Positions 1-11,818 of a DNA stretch of 64,000 nucleotides are shown here, piece after piece. Both the position numbers and the translations under genes were made by a program. Source of the stretch: Diphasiastrum complanatum. Taxonomy: Eukaryota; Streptophyta; Lycopodiopsida; Lycopodiales; Lycopodiaceae. The notes below the pieces were generated by a model. That model saw only the letters and a program-made list of their open reading frames with translations. It was not told the DNA's origin and did no database searches. How positions within the stretch are numbered: the first letter of the stretch is position 1; the number at the start of each line of letters is the position of its first letter. The DNA lies in assembly GCA_029204225.1 (NCBI GenBank), contig CM055097.1, positions 51,524,557 through 51,588,556 on the forward strand, in the 5' to 3' direction.

Positions 1-846
1 TACAAAATCTGATGAGGATGAGTAAAAACTTTGTATTATGCATTTATACAATCAATATGATTACAAAGCTTATGTTTTTACTATGATGATCTTCTCTCTT
101 GCTCCACGAATTTGCAAGCTATGCACAAGAAGAGATGGACAAGTTAGCCTTTTCTTGAGATCTCTTGTGGAAATTCCCATTTCATGTTTGTTGTACGTGT
201 TGGAAAGAAGTACATAAAAGGTAGGTCGAATAAGATTCGAATAAAAAGAATTCAAACGACAAGAAAGAAAACTTGTCATGCGCAGCGGAATAAACCATCT
301 TCCTCTTTCTTCATGCATGACTACGCCTATCAATTTCGAACAAAACAATAGTGATAAAAATCACGTTCGATTTTATAGTAGCTAACTTTGAAACCATTAG
401 TACTAGATTGTTCAAAACATAAGATCTCTTGACGAAAATGATCTTATTTGTCTTAACAAATTTATGTCCTCCTAGATAATAAGATAAAGCTTTAACAATC
501 ATTATGAGAGTCTTCCCAACTGGACTGAACTTAGAATGAGCAATGCAAAATTTCATTCTTTCGAAAATGCCTCAAATAGTGGCCAAGTCCACTATCCCTA
601 TGGAATGAGTGTTGTCTGATGTCGCCTTGGCGTGCGCATGCAACAAAGTCATCAACTACAAGTGCAGTCCACAAAAAAAGAGGAGTTACAAACGTATATA
701 ATTGACATTCAAGAAACAATGAAATACTTACACATTGCAATAAAATCACTTACACGTTCTTCATCATCTGCTGCAACCAGATCTGAATGATCTATATTGT
801 GACCATCTACTGAAGAAGAGTCATTTGTAAACTATATTAAGGATGG

Positions 847-1056
847 TCAAGAGAAGCCCATATGCGTCTGAAATGCCATGAATTCTTCTTCAGATGGCAT
901 GCTTTGTCCATGCTCATAAAAATTTGCCAAAGCCTTTGTCAAGCATTCTTCCCTTGTCAAAAGACCTTCCTCATCATCATATTCGTTTCTGGGGACTAGG
1001 CCTTCAGTTTCAAAATATAGTACCTCGTCCTCACAATAGTAAAAAAAACTACACAA
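847..1056 (-). CDS. unrecognised acidic ORF, possibly a decayed exon
   Basis: An open frame of 69 codons on the minus strand, very rich in Glu and Asp, with charged runs such as EYDDEEGLLTREECL and PSEEEFMAF. I do not recognise the family. Two further minus-strand pieces lie downstream in the same direction. One is acidic (around 752-826, reading NIDHSDLVAADDEE) and is followed by a GTGTAAGT donor-like site. The other is at about 560-690, preceded by a pyrimidine-rich CACTTGTAG acceptor-like site. This could be the remains of a multi-exon gene, but no clean donor follows the 69-codon piece. It could equally be chance. No promoter or polyA signal is clear. Confidence 0.2.
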   Translation of the reverse strand: MCSFFYYCEDEVLYFETEGLVPRNEYDDEEGLLTREECLTKALANFYEHGQSMPSEEEFMAFQTHMGFS

Positions 1057-1067
1057 ATTTGTTGTAG

Positions 1068-1069
<2 letters not shown>

Positions 1070-1099
<30 letters not shown>
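1070..1099. repeat. (AT)n microsatellite
   Basis: An uninterrupted alternation of T and A over about 30 bases, visible directly. Confidence 0.9.
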
Positions 1100-1101
<2 letters not shown>

Positions 1102-1260
1102 TCATTTATATAGTATACTAGCAAATTAAAAAAAGCATTTAGATCCGACATCAAATCTTGTTTCCTCAGCAATGAAGCTCAAGCCAATGAAAAAATCTCT
1201 GAGCATTTCCGTATCAACATTTAGAAAATCACTATCCTTATTGGGGGTGTCAATAGACAC

Positions 1261-1828
1261 GTGACACCATTTTGTACCCACTTTCCATTGAGAAGAATAG
1301 AGTTGAAAGAGAGCGAATATCTCCTCCTTCCTATCTTGCTTGCTTGTAAAGCCCTCCTATTTTTCTTGTGTGTGATTCTTGTGGATGTTGAATGCATGTA
1401 TTGTTTTTCTTAATCAAGCTATCACAATCATGGATGATCATTCGCACTTGCATTCATCCATTAGTTCATAACCAATCCATACAATCCACACTCAAGTAAA
1501 TTAGGTGTTAGAAATACATTTTAGAGTGATCATTAAGATTCATAGGTACGATTTCCTTCATTGTTCACCTCCCTTGAGAAGATCAACCTCTTGAGGAAAA
1601 GATCTAGAGGCAAGGATGCCTAGATAAACCAAGAAGCCAAGATCTAGAAAAGGATCAACCCAAGACAAAGAAGACCTCGAAAGAAGAGAATAGGAAGATG
1701 AACCACACCCCAAGATCTAAGGCATTCCACTTTTAGATCTTAAACAAAGCTTGACACCCTTAGTAGGCTTAGATCCTCATTCCCATTTCCTTGCTTAACC
1801 CCCTCCCCATTGGATCGAAACTTGTTAC
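1261..1828 (+). repeat. dispersed repeat, copy A (LTR-like)
   Basis: Shares long near-identical stretches with 5631-6034. The similarity starts at TGACACCATTTTGTA and ends near GGATCGAAACT. Copy A carries about 160 extra bases (about 1405-1565) that copy B lacks. Both copies contain polypurine-rich text (AAGAAGCCAAGATC) and lie in the same orientation, on either side of Gypsy and Copia debris. They could be the degraded LTRs of one old element or two copies of an unrelated dispersed repeat. I could not find matching terminal dinucleotides or a target duplication. Confidence 0.6.
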
Positions 1829-1914
1829 TACATGACTACTCAACCGAAATAGATCCACAAAACCTCATCTTTGCCCTCTAGATCCGTCCGATCAGGGAGG
1901 CATGAAAAAGGTCC

Positions 1915-3115
1915 AACATTTTTTTGAAAAATCACGACACAACTGAGTGCCGATACAGCCTACGCAATCAAGCTGCATGCCCATCATCAAATCTTGTCCC
2001 ATTGGCACAACGACAAAGTGCCCTACCCCAACCACCGCCTAGACTGGATCTACCACCCACTCCCCCCAGAACCCAAGGACTAGTAGTGAGAAATCCGCAA
2101 CTAGCTAACATCAGTTGAATATAGTCGAAGTGACCGCAGAACCCTACTACCCCGAGGAGAAAGCATTGGACTTGGTCCTAGTGCATTTCATAGGTGGAAC
2201 ATATGGTGAGTTGATACCGATCTACATGAACCAGCTTCGTGGTACAAGATTCAGAGCTAGATGTTCTCCAGGTGTTTACCCTGGAGGAAGGTCGGGAATA
2301 AAGGATTATTTTGGCCGAGATGCCATTTGAGAAATGGGACATAGACTATGTCGGCCCTATTCGTCTAACTGCGCGTGGTTCCCAAGCTCGCTATATCATC
2401 ATAGCCACTGACTACCTGACCAAATGGGTCGAAGCCAAAGCAGTGAGGAAGGCTGACGCCAACTCCACTACTAAGTTCCGGTATGAAAATATCTTAGTAC
2501 ATTTTGGGTTCCCACTTGAACTTGTGGGTGATCGTGGAACGCATTTTTTAAACGAAACTGTCACTCAATTTGTTGTCCTCGTATCTAGTTGTCCATAGAA
2601 AGAGCACACCCTATTACCCATATTGCAACAGACAAGCAGAATCATCGAACAAGATTCTCTGGGGTATTATCACGAAGATGGTTGAAGCATCACACTCACA
2701 AACTTCATGCAGCTTTATGGGTATTCAAAACCATCTTTAAGGTGAGCACTGGACAGACTCCATTCCAAATGGTGTATGGACATGAAGCTGTAATGCCTGA
2801 TGAATTTGTTGTTCCAAGTCTGAGAGTCACCCTCACCAAACGACTAAGTACAGAGGAATCTACCAAGAGGAGACCTCCAGCTCCACGCCCTAGTTGTAAA
2901 AAAACAGCAAAGGAAAGCTTGGCACGATCAGAACATCAAGACCAAGGATCTCGTCAAGGGAGAATTGGCTTTGTTTTACAATGCCAAAGCACACAAAGGT
3001 AAGTCAAGTTTCTAGGAGAAGGGTCATACAAGGTAGTGGAAATCTGACCTAATGGCACAGTCATTTCCGCCAACCTACAAGGCAAATTGTTCGATCTATC
3101 CAGGTAGTAAGCTGA
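1915..3115 (+). pseudogene. Ty3/Gypsy fragment: gag end joined to integrase
   Basis: A decayed piece of a Ty3/Gypsy polyprotein. At 1924-1990 the frame reads HDTTECRY, typical of the last half of a gag zinc knuckle, followed by a Pro-rich linker. From 2311 the integrase core begins (EMPFEKWDIDYVGPI, then DYLTKWVEA). The Asp of DYVGP and the Asp of VGDRGTHF correspond to the first two catalytic acidic residues. A frameshift near 2598 moves the rest of the core into another frame (2589-3002, with TPFQMVYGHEAVMP). After a stop, the C-terminal integrase motif KVVEI..PNGT reads on to about 3115. Protease, RT and RNase H are absent between gag and integrase, so there was an internal deletion of roughly 2 kb or more. 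Not functional. Confidence 0.85.
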
Positions 3116-3978
3116 TAGTCTCAGTTAAAATGGATTAGTCGGGTACTTAATTATGATCAAGTTAGATAAAATAAATTCCAAGTAGATCGATAATCTTCTA
3201 ACTAGATGACTCGATCTCCGATAGATAGACCTTAGACAGTTGAAATCTAAGCAATCATTTTGGTAGATTGTAGAGTACTTAGACCACTTAGATCGATTAG
3301 GATAGACTTAGATAGTCGACTACGATCCGTAGAATAGCTTACCTAAGATTAAATTACTTTTCTAGGTAGACTTAGAGTAAATACATCTAGTTTAGATAAT
3401 CTTAAGTCTGTAGGTCCTAGATAGATTAGGTTTATAGCATGCCTAGATTAGAACAGATAGGTTAGATTCGATCAGACTAGATTAAAAGCCCCATAGCATA
3501 ATACAGTCATAGTCTTAGAATAGAATAGTTAGGTGTCAAGTCAAGTGGAAATTAGATTAAATCAAGCTCAAAATGATAGTTGTTGCACCATCAAAACCTT
3601 GTATTTAAAGCCCCACCTTGTACAAACTCACTCCCTTGACATACAAATCCCCAACCGGCCCCACCCTTTTTTTCCTTTGTAAGAACGCCTTCGAACCACT
3701 CCAAACGGCCCAAAAAGAGCTTGATTGTTATTTTTAGTAGTCCCTACCCCTGCCAATATTGTCCTCTGTTGCAGATACACACGGTCAAGTACGTAAGAGT
3801 CAGACTCGATTTTTAATAAAACTGCCATTTTTAGTAAACAATGGGAGTTTTTGATTAGAAAATCTCTCAAATCTGGCAATTGATCGAGAAATGAACTATG
3901 CACAACGTAAACATTGAGAATTTGGCATTGATATGACCGACCTCTAAAAATAACAGTAGGCGAGTAATTGCCACCCCT
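3116..3978. other. no gene; TAGAT/CTAGA-rich cryptic repeat
   Basis: No coding sequence recognised. From about 3120 to 3560 the text is dense in TAGAT, CTAGAT and TTAGA words without a fixed period, as in an old, scrambled short tandem repeat. After 3600 the composition becomes ordinary. Confidence 0.4.
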
Positions 3979-4043
3979 ATATAAGAGTGCGAGAAATCGA
4001 AATTATTGCAATATATAAGAGTGCGAGAAATCGAAGTTATTTC
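3979..4043 (+). repeat. 34-bp direct repeat with palindromic GCGAGAAAT core
   Basis: ATATAAGAGTGCGAGAAATC occurs at about 3981 and again at about 4014. In the second copy the sequence continues into ATTTCTCGC, the reverse complement of GCGAGAAAT, so it can form a short hairpin. Further TTTCTCGC and TTACTCGC words continue down to about 4275. Confidence 0.6.
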
Positions 4044-4399
4044 TCGCTTATTTTTTGCGCATTTCTCGCCCGTTTTTTTGTCATTACTCGCTGACAGTCA
4101 TCGTTACTTGCCAACTTCAATTTCTCGCCATCAAGCATTCTACATTACTCGTCGACCTACCAGCACCCTCCAGACACCATTTTCTACCATCTGCCATTAT
4201 TCGTCTATTTTTTGCCATCAGAGCCCATTACCCGCCTATAGCCTATTACTCACCATCAGACCCCTTGCTCGCCTACAGCCTCCCAATCCTAATTTTAATC
4301 CTCCGACCCAAAATTACAGCTTGATTTGCCCATATGGCACCAAAACGTCGACTTTGGACACTTCGGTTACTTCAGATACTTCGGTTGGAGAGAGAGAGT

Positions 4400-4870
4400 G
4401 AAAAAGCATAGAGCTAAAGCCAAGGTCCAAGCCCTTCAGGACCAGCTCAACAAAGCAAATTAGGCGGCTCAGCAACAAAATCAGCTCGTGCTCAACCTCA
4501 AAGCAAACCTTGATGCAGAAAAGACTGTCCGACAGACCTGCAAATCAGATCGTCAGCACCTAGTGATAAAATCTATGGAGCTAGAGCTGAAACGAGAATC
4601 CCTCAAAGCCATTGAGAGATATCTCAAGGAATTGATATACACCCTTGAATGCAATGTCTCTAGGGAGAAAATCACAATAGCACGAGACCAAAAAAACTTC
4701 ATCATCCAGTAGGCTGCCCTAGAGCTCAAGGTTCAACAGGCAAAGCAACAGTCACAGGCAATTCAAGCTGCACAAGTGGTTGTTGTTGTGAAAGAAAAAA
4801 CATCGGTCGCTCAGAAACTCTAGAAGAAGAGGGTCGAGTACGACAAGGATTTCTCAACTAGGTGGATGTC
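4400..4870 (+). pseudogene. decayed coiled-coil ORF, probably retroelement gag
   Basis: One frame reads a charged, Gln- and Lys-rich helix-forming protein (KVQALQDQLNKAN, then AAQQQNQLVLNLKANLDAEK), consistent with a coiled coil. It is broken by TAG codons near 4460, 4710 and 4820, each of which could be a mutated CAG (Gln). The longest uninterrupted part is 4488-4712. No domain is recognisable. Its position before a Copia RT fragment and after Gypsy integrase suggests retroelement debris, such as the gag or N-terminal ORF of a non-autonomous element. Confidence 0.4.
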
Positions 4871-4924
4871 ATTTTCATCGAAAATCAGTTTCAAGACCTC
4901 AAAGGAAAAGGCAGTCCCCATTCT

Positions 4925-5474
4925 CCTGACATATTGAACTTTACAGAGGTACATCTACAACATGTTAGTCAAATATAATCTGATTAATTGCAAGTTAGCT
5001 CTCGCACCATTGGAACCAAGACTCAAATTGTCAAAGGACCAGTGTCCCCAAATAATTCATGAGAAGCAGCAGATGCGTGAGTATCCTTACCATTCTATTA
5101 TAGGATCTCTTATGTACGCCATGATCTATACCAGGCCAGACATAGCTTTTGCAGTCAGCCCACTCAATCAGTTTATGACTAATCCTAGTGTAACACATTG
5201 GAAGGCTCTTATCAGAGTCACGAGACATCTTCGAGCTACTATGGATTTTTGCATTTGTTTTGGAGCAGTTGCCAACGACAAACTCAATTTACTCGGTGGT
5301 TACACGAATTCAAATTGGACTAGAGATGTAGACACTCGTAAATCCACTTTCGGATTTACATTTTTCCTCAACAATGGTCCAATTTCCTGGAATAGTCACA
5401 AACAATCTTCAACGATAATGTCAGACACCTGTAGAAGGTGCATTGTACTTGCAAGACTAAGGCGCGAGAATTAG
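4925..5474 (+). pseudogene. Ty1/Copia fragment: end of RT and start of RNase H
   Basis: Begins in the Copia linker after RT (CKLALAPLEPRLKLSK) and shows the family signatures GSLMYAMIYTRPDIAFAV and HWKALIRVTRHL. It then enters RNase H (GYTNSNWTRDVDTRKSTFG, where the first catalytic Asp of a GYxDADW motif is replaced by Asn). It ends after NNGPISWNSHKQSS; the rest of RNase H and the LTR are missing. The open frame of 170 codons is a remnant, not a gene. Confidence 0.85.
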
Positions 5475-5630
5475 TGATAGATCTAGTCTCAAATGGGCCC
5501 AAAGTAAAAAAAAACTTGAGTAGCTAAAATGCAATTTGGTTTTAAACATTTTTGAAATGTCAAGTTCTTATGGCACATGGTTTTGGGTGAACCAAAACCC
5601 CAATCCTAGGATTGTCTATAAAGAGGCATG

Positions 5631-6034
5631 TGACACCATTTTGTAGCCACTTTCCATTGAGAAGAATAGAGTTGAGAGAGAGGGAGAGTATCTCCTCCTT
5701 CCTATGTTTGCTTGTAAAGCCCTCCTATTTTTCTTGTGTGTGATTCTTGTGAATGTTGAATGCATGTATTGTTTCACCTCCCTTGAGAAGGTCAACCTCT
5801 TGAGGAGAAGATCTAGAGCCAAGGATGTCTAGATAAACCAAGAAGCCAAGATCCAAGAAAGGATCAACCCAAGACAAAGAAACCCCAAAAGAAGAGAATA
5901 GGAAGATGAACCACACCCCAAGATCTACAACATTCTTCTTTTGGATCTTAAACAAAGCTTGACACCCTTAGTAGGCTTAGATCTCCATTCCCATTTTCTT
6001 GCTTAACCCCCTCCCCATTGGATCGAAACTCGTT
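5631..6034 (+). repeat. dispersed repeat, copy B (LTR-like)
   Basis: Second copy of the repeat at 1261-1828, same orientation, lacking the internal 160-bp segment. It ends exactly where the Copia LTR begins at about 6036: the two copies diverge right after the shared GAAAC(T)TCGTTAC text. That gives an independent estimate of the Copia left boundary. A TCTATAAAGAGG TATA-like word precedes it at about 5610. Confidence 0.6.
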
Positions 6035-6036
6035 AC

Positions 6037-6310
6037 AGTTAGAATTATAGTAGAATCATTGTGCTACTATACTGTGGGTCCTATCAGTGGATAAGGATCA
6101 GTTGGCCTCGCCACAAGGCAAGTCGATGGGACACGTGTCCCGCCAACAACAACCTGGGTCATGCATGGGTTGTCTGAGTGAATAACTATATGTACAGTGT
6201 AATTTCATTTTGAGAAATACAGTTGCTATGTGAGCTTGCAGTGGAGAGTGTTTTCTGTCTATGTTACTGTGTAGCATGATCTGTGTTCCTGTGCAAAGCA
6301 AATTCTAAGT
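6037..6310 (+). repeat. 5' LTR of Copia element 1
   Basis: The boundaries come from the neighbouring dispersed repeat (ends 6034), the primer site (starts 6311) and short inverted termini: GTTAGAATT at the left and AATTCTAAG at the right. The outermost TG/CA has been lost by mutation. Length about 274 bp, within the usual Copia range. No 3' partner is in the window. Confidence 0.7.
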
Positions 6311-6322
6311 TGGTATCAGAGC
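6311..6322 (+). promoter_or_regulatory. primer-binding site, initiator Met-tRNA type
   Basis: TGGTATCAGAGC directly after the LTR is the usual plant Copia primer site, complementary to the 3' end of initiator Met-tRNA. It primes minus-strand DNA synthesis. Confidence 0.9.
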
Positions 6323-7196
6323 CGTACAGGAAGTGTACACAGTATAGCATCGTCGTTGAAGAGAGCTTCGAGAGAATTGTCTTCTGAGAGTTCGGGGTTT
6401 ACGGCGGGTTGAAGACAGAAAGAGAAGCATTGCTGCACGGTTTCTAGTTTATAGAAGCTTGCCAAGTTCAGTAGAGGAATTAATAGCTTGTGCATAGCAT
6501 CAGACATGGTAAAACTTGGTGAAAAATTGACAATTTCAAAGCCAATTGAAAATTGAAACCGGGTTTGGGATTACGATTTTCTACACATAACTGGTAATTT
6601 CTTCTCTGTTAGTGCACCATTTTGGATGCCGTAAGGACATGAAGGAAGCTAATTGCATTATCAACCAGCCATGGAGAGATTCTAAGGTTTATGTCAGAGA
6701 TTCGTCTCCAGACAGTTAACCTAGCAGATTTGCGGTAAAAGGTAAAAAAAAAAGCCACTTTGTCAAGTTGAGCTAAAATCACCGTTTCTCCACAGAATTT
6801 CATGTTTGAGTACTCTACAGATTAGGATCAGTAGGGCAACCCTGCTCCAGGCCTCAGATCGTGCTGAAATTGATCTAAAATCGCGTTTGATTGAGCAACA
6901 GACAACTTGGGGAGGCACGGCCGTAGACAAGGAGGTCGTGGGTATGTTTGCGCAATGAAGCAAGGTAAAACCATTGTGTTTCGAAGTGGACAGTGCTTCT
7001 AAGAGTCTCCATTAGTGCACAAGAGTGCTCAGATCTATTGGATAGAGAAGTTTCAAGATCAACGGCTCAGATTGTGCTACCCAGGAGAGATATCCACAGT
7101 TGGATGAAAATCACCCATTGGATGGAGTTTGAAGGGTTGTTGAAGAGGGCCCTGAAGGAGTGTTTTTAGCCTACGGCAGAAGTTTCAAGCAGTTTT

Positions 7197-10100
7197 GTGA
7201 TGGCAAACATGGGAGAGTCCATTTTGAGTGAAAGTAGCAAATTGGACGGGATTTCCAACTACGCAGTGTGGAAATTCAAAATGAAAAACATACTGATGGA
7301 GAAAGACGTGTGGGAAGTCGTCACAGGTGATGAGAGAAGGCCGCCAAATGAAGTGGATATCAAAGTGTTCGACAAAAAGATGAGGAAAGCTTTGACCTTC
7401 ATTAACTTGTCAGTGAAGGATCACATCATTACCCACATTTGTGATGCTGTTACACCCAGACAGGCATGGGATGTGATAAAGGAGCAGTTCGAGACGTCAA
7501 ATCTTTCAAGAATCATGTTTCTGAAGTCAAAGCTGAATAGTGTCCGAATGGAACAAGGAGAGCACATTCAGACGTACATGACCAGAATCAAGACAATGAT
7601 GAATGAACTGCATTCTATTGGTGAGCGCATACATGATGTGGAGCTAGTGCACAATGCATTGTGTGGCATTGCAGAACCCTATCAGATGTTTGTGAGCGGA
7701 ATAGCATCAAGAGAAAGATTGCCAACCTTTGACGAGCTCATAGGAATTTTGATGCAGGAAGAGCAACGGCGAGAAATGGTGAAAGCTAGACGTCAAAATA
7801 CTTACGATCAGGCACTTGCGACATGCCAAAAACAAGGCAAGGGCAAGGGCAAGAAGAAGTCTAAGTAGCAATTTGTCAAGTCTCAGAAGGATGAGAGATC
7901 TTCCAGTAAGACCAAGAAGAAAGACAAGTGCTTCCATTGTGGTAAAAAGGGCCATTGGAAGAGTGAATGTCGCAAATTCCTGGCAGAACAAGACAAGGGG
8001 AAACCAAAACAAGCAGGTAACCTTGTCGATGAGGGTGAGATTGAAGACTCTAGCATCTTCATATCTGCATTGTCATCTAATCAAGATGATCAACCGTGGT
8101 ATATTGACTCGGGAGCCACAAGACACATGACATGTAACAAGAATTGGTTCGGTAGCATGAAAGTGTTGGATAATGAAACGTCCATTTCACAAGCAAATGG
8201 CGAGGTGTGCAAGATCAAGGGGATAGGCACCGTTTCAATCCAACTACCTGATGGCAAAAGCAGGATGATCATGGAGGTACTTTATGTACCAAGTTTGAAG
8301 AAAAATCTGCTTTTTGTTGGAGTCAATACTGATCAAAAGTTGAAAGTAGAATTCGCCCATGATCATTGCTTTGTGAAGAATGTGAACCAAAAGCTCAAAG
8401 TTATTGCGGATGGAGTAAGAGAGCCCAATACAAAATTGTACAGGTTGAATGCTACAATCAAGGGGCAACATGGACTTGTATCGTCCATTCCATCACAAAC
8501 TGAGTTGTGGCATAAGAGGCTTGGTCACTTGAACTTGGGAAGCCTCAGTTTGATGATAAAATTGGAGAAGGTAACATGATTGCCTACCATAGAAGATCAC
8601 TTGAAATCGATGTGCGAATCTTGTGTATATGAGAAGCAGCATCGAGAGAAGTTCAATAAAGGGGGTGTTGCAAGAGCAAAGAACATCCTGGATTTAATCC
8701 ACACAAATTTATGCGGGCCTATGAGGACCATGTCCTTAGGTAAAGCCTTCTATTTCATGACCTTTATTGATGATATGTCACATAAGACATGGATCTACTT
8801 CTTGAAGAAGAAATCAGATGCATTTGACAACTTCAAGAGCTTCAAAGCATTGGTCGAAAATCAGACAGGTAGGAAGATCAAAGTCCTAAGATCAGATAGT
8901 GGAGGTGAGTACAAGTCTAATGACTTCAATGATCTTTGTGATCAATGTGGGATTAAAAGACAATTTATGCAAGCTCATACTCCTGCTCTCAATGGTGTAG
9001 CTGAGCGCAAGAATCGGACGATTGTTGAAAGTGCCAGATCTATGCTAGCTGAGATGAAACTACCAAAAGATTTTTGGTCAGAAGCATGCAACACGGCAGT
9101 CTATCTTCAAAATAGAAGTCCTACCATTGCCATACCAAAAATAACACTTGAGGAAGCATTCACGAAGAAGAAGCCAAAGGTGAACCACTTGCGAATCTTT
9201 GGATGTAAGGCCTTTGTACACGTTCCTAAGGAAGAGAGACGTAAACTTGATGTAAAAGCTATCAAGTGTATATTCCTAGGATATGATAATCGTGTGAAGG
9301 GATATAGATGTTTTGATCCAGTGGAAAACAAAGTCCATATAAGCCGTGATGTTATCTTTGATGAATCCAAGATGTATGAAGACGAGGATGCTGAGAAGAT
9401 AGAGACATCCAGTGGGAAAGATGGTATAGTGAGGATACCACCTAGTGATGATCCATTCATTGACCTTCCAAGTGATGAAAAAGATAATACATCTCAGGAT
9501 ACTACTACTCAACCTCAAGAGATAGGTTGAAGAGGTAGGGACAAACCTTTTGGTGCAAGAAGGATTGAAGTTGCAGGTGACAAACACAAGGAGAAAGATG
9601 TACCATGGGATACATTTTTACTAGGAAGCCGATCACCTGACATGAAGCTCTCTAAGTGGTTTGAGAGATTGTTGGAGAGCCGCGACATGGATGACTCTCC
9701 AAGATCATCTAGCCAGGGAGAGCTACAAAGATCAACAAGAGAGAAGACACAACCTGAAAGGTATGAAGCAAATTATGCTCTCTTATCTAGCATTATTCAA
9801 AGCAAAGAACCTTCGACTTATGGTGAAGCGAAGGATGATGACATTTGGGTCAAGGCCATGGGAGAGGAGATGGAGTCAATTGCTAAGCATAGCACATGAG
9901 ACTTAGTAGAACCACCAGTTGGCAAGAAACCCATTGGTTGCAAATGGATATACAGGACTAAGTACCATGCAGATCGAAGTATAGCAAAGAACAAGGCAAG
10001 ATTGGTGATCAAAGGGTATGCACAAAGTAAAGGCATCGACTATGAGGAGACCTTTGCGCCGATTTGTAAGTGGAATACTCTACGTCTTGTTGCTTTAGCT

Positions 10101-10852
10101 TCACATTTTGGTTGGCCTTTGCATTAGATGGATGTGAAATATGCTTTTCTAAATGGTGATTAGAAGAAGAAGTGTTCATGGATCAACCTGAAGGCCTTGT
10201 AGTAAAGGGACAGGAAAATAAAGTATGTCGCTTGAAGAAAGTGCTTTATGGTCTTAAACAGACACCACATGCGTGGTATAGCAGGATTGATGCCTACTTT
10301 CGTTCAAAGGGGATGGTGAGAACACATTCTGATTCAAATTTGCATGTCTTATGCTTTGATGGTTTGGTTGCATTGATTGCTATTTATGTTGATGACTTGA
10401 TTATTACGAAAAATAATCAAGAGATGATAGACATGATCAAGAAAGACCTCATGGAACAATTCAAGATGACAAATCTTAGCCTGATGCATTATTGCCTTGG
10501 AGTAGAGGTGTGGCAAAAAGGACACGAAGTGGGTTTAACATAGGTGAAGTATGTCAAAAAGAGTTGTTGCACAAGTTTAGATTGCAGAATTGCAAACCAA
10601 TAAATACTCCTATTGAACCAGGTAAAAAGCTTTCTAAGCTTGATGAGTCACAGTCATTTGATGCTACGTTGTATAGACAGTTAGTAGGGAGCTTGATTTA
10701 CCTTACCACGACTAGACCAGATATATGCTATGTTGTTGGTATTGTAAGTCAGTTTATGGCAACACCTACGGAAACGCATTGGAAGACAACTAAACGCATT
10801 TTGCGTTATGTGAAAGGCACTTCAGATTATGGCTTGATTTACAGGAAGCATG
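7197..10852 (+). pseudogene. Copia element 1 gag-pol, decayed
   Basis: Domains follow the Copia order. Gag is 7197-7868 (start MMANMGESILSES, UBN2-like core with WKFKMKNIL). A zinc knuckle CFHCGKKGHWKSEC lies at about 7929-7970, and protease WYIDSGATRHMTC at about 8097. GAG-pre-integrase has ELWHKRLGHLN, and integrase 8580-9530 has SDSGGEY and NGVAERKNRT. RT starts near 9940 (GCKWIYRTKY) and shows YVDDLII at about 10,390, then the RT end motif TTRPDICYVVG near 10,720. Stops break it at 7866 (TAG), 8577 (TGA), 9528 (TGA), 9897 (TGA, at an expected Trp), 10,126 (TAG, expected Gln) and 10,541 (TAG). A frameshift lies near 10,160. Non-functional. Confidence 0.9.
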
Positions 10853-11686
10853 TGTGAAAAAAGTACAAAAAGGACCAAGAGTGGATCCTAATCTGATCCT
10901 CAAGAGGGATTGGATGTCAGATTTACTTGATCTATCAATCTACATAAGATTAAAATCAATCTAGATCAATTCTAGACATAAAATCCAAACAAGAACAATC
11001 ATTTATTGAAGGTAAATGTACTTGCTGGTTTCATAGGTGTGAAAACCTGTCAGGGTACGGACTCCAACCTGAAAATCAAGTACACATTGATAGAACCTCA
11101 AAACAATCAAAACAAATGTAGACAAATGGAGAGAATCACTCAAAATTGCTTCCAAAACCAAGATTGGTGTCTCACATTGATTATGGCCAAATGTGGCTCT
11201 ATATATACAATAAGTGAGAGCTCGTGGTATTGATCATCCCTTTGATCCCACATGTGTGAAGGTGCTTTGTCATATGATGATTCATCATGCGAAACTGACA
11301 CTTGGACAAAACCTTCTATTTTGAGCACTTTTGGCCCATTTTTCTTCTATATGGAGATCTACTTAAAAATCTTCTAGAAGTCAAAATTCGTCCACTTCAG
11401 CTTATTCCACACATGTGAGCTGTCCTCTACACATGGGATGTGACACCTAACCAAAGGATGTGGCTCATGCAAGCAATAGATTGATGCCATGTGTCATATG
11501 TCTAGAAAACTAGTTTTTGGCCTTTTTAGCCACTAGAACTTGAATTAAATCATATGTACAACCTATATGATTATGGTACATGACAAGTACACTATTTTCA
11601 CACGGTGGGAACAGGCTCCACACATGTGTGTTTATCTATATACAAGATTTTTGGCCTCTACCAAGCTTATTTTTGCATTTTTCACA
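10853..11686 (-). repeat. LTR (3' LTR on the minus strand) of non-autonomous element
   Basis: Starts TGTGAAAA and ends TTTTCACA, perfect 8-bp inverted termini. Aligns along its full length with 14,795-15,624. It contains a TATATATA stretch near 11,205 and repeated CACATGTG words. The palindrome that reads TTTCACACGTGTGAAA in the other LTR is degraded here to TTTCATAGGTGTGAAA. Confidence 0.9.
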
Positions 11687-11696
11687 CTCCTCCTCA
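11687..11696 (-). promoter_or_regulatory. polypurine tract of non-autonomous element
   Basis: On the minus strand the bases before the 3' LTR read TTTTTGAGGAGGAG, a purine run typical of the plus-strand DNA primer. Confidence 0.75.
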
Positions 11697-11818
11697 AAAA
11701 TCTAGCTTGGTAGATCTAGCTTGATGGAAAACATGATGATCTTGAACATGGGCTGAATTGGTCTTTGCTGGTTCAAAAGGTGTGAAGATCAGCCAATGAG
11801 CTTGATGTTGATCTGAAA

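Larger units (their letters stand above)
1..1259. other. 5' flank, no firm gene; (AT)n tract and an acidic short ORF
   Basis: No recognisable gene. The stretch contains a pure (AT)n run at about 1070-1099. It also holds a minus-strand open stretch described separately. Other open stretches here are short and uncharged or low-complexity and look like chance. Confidence 0.5.
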
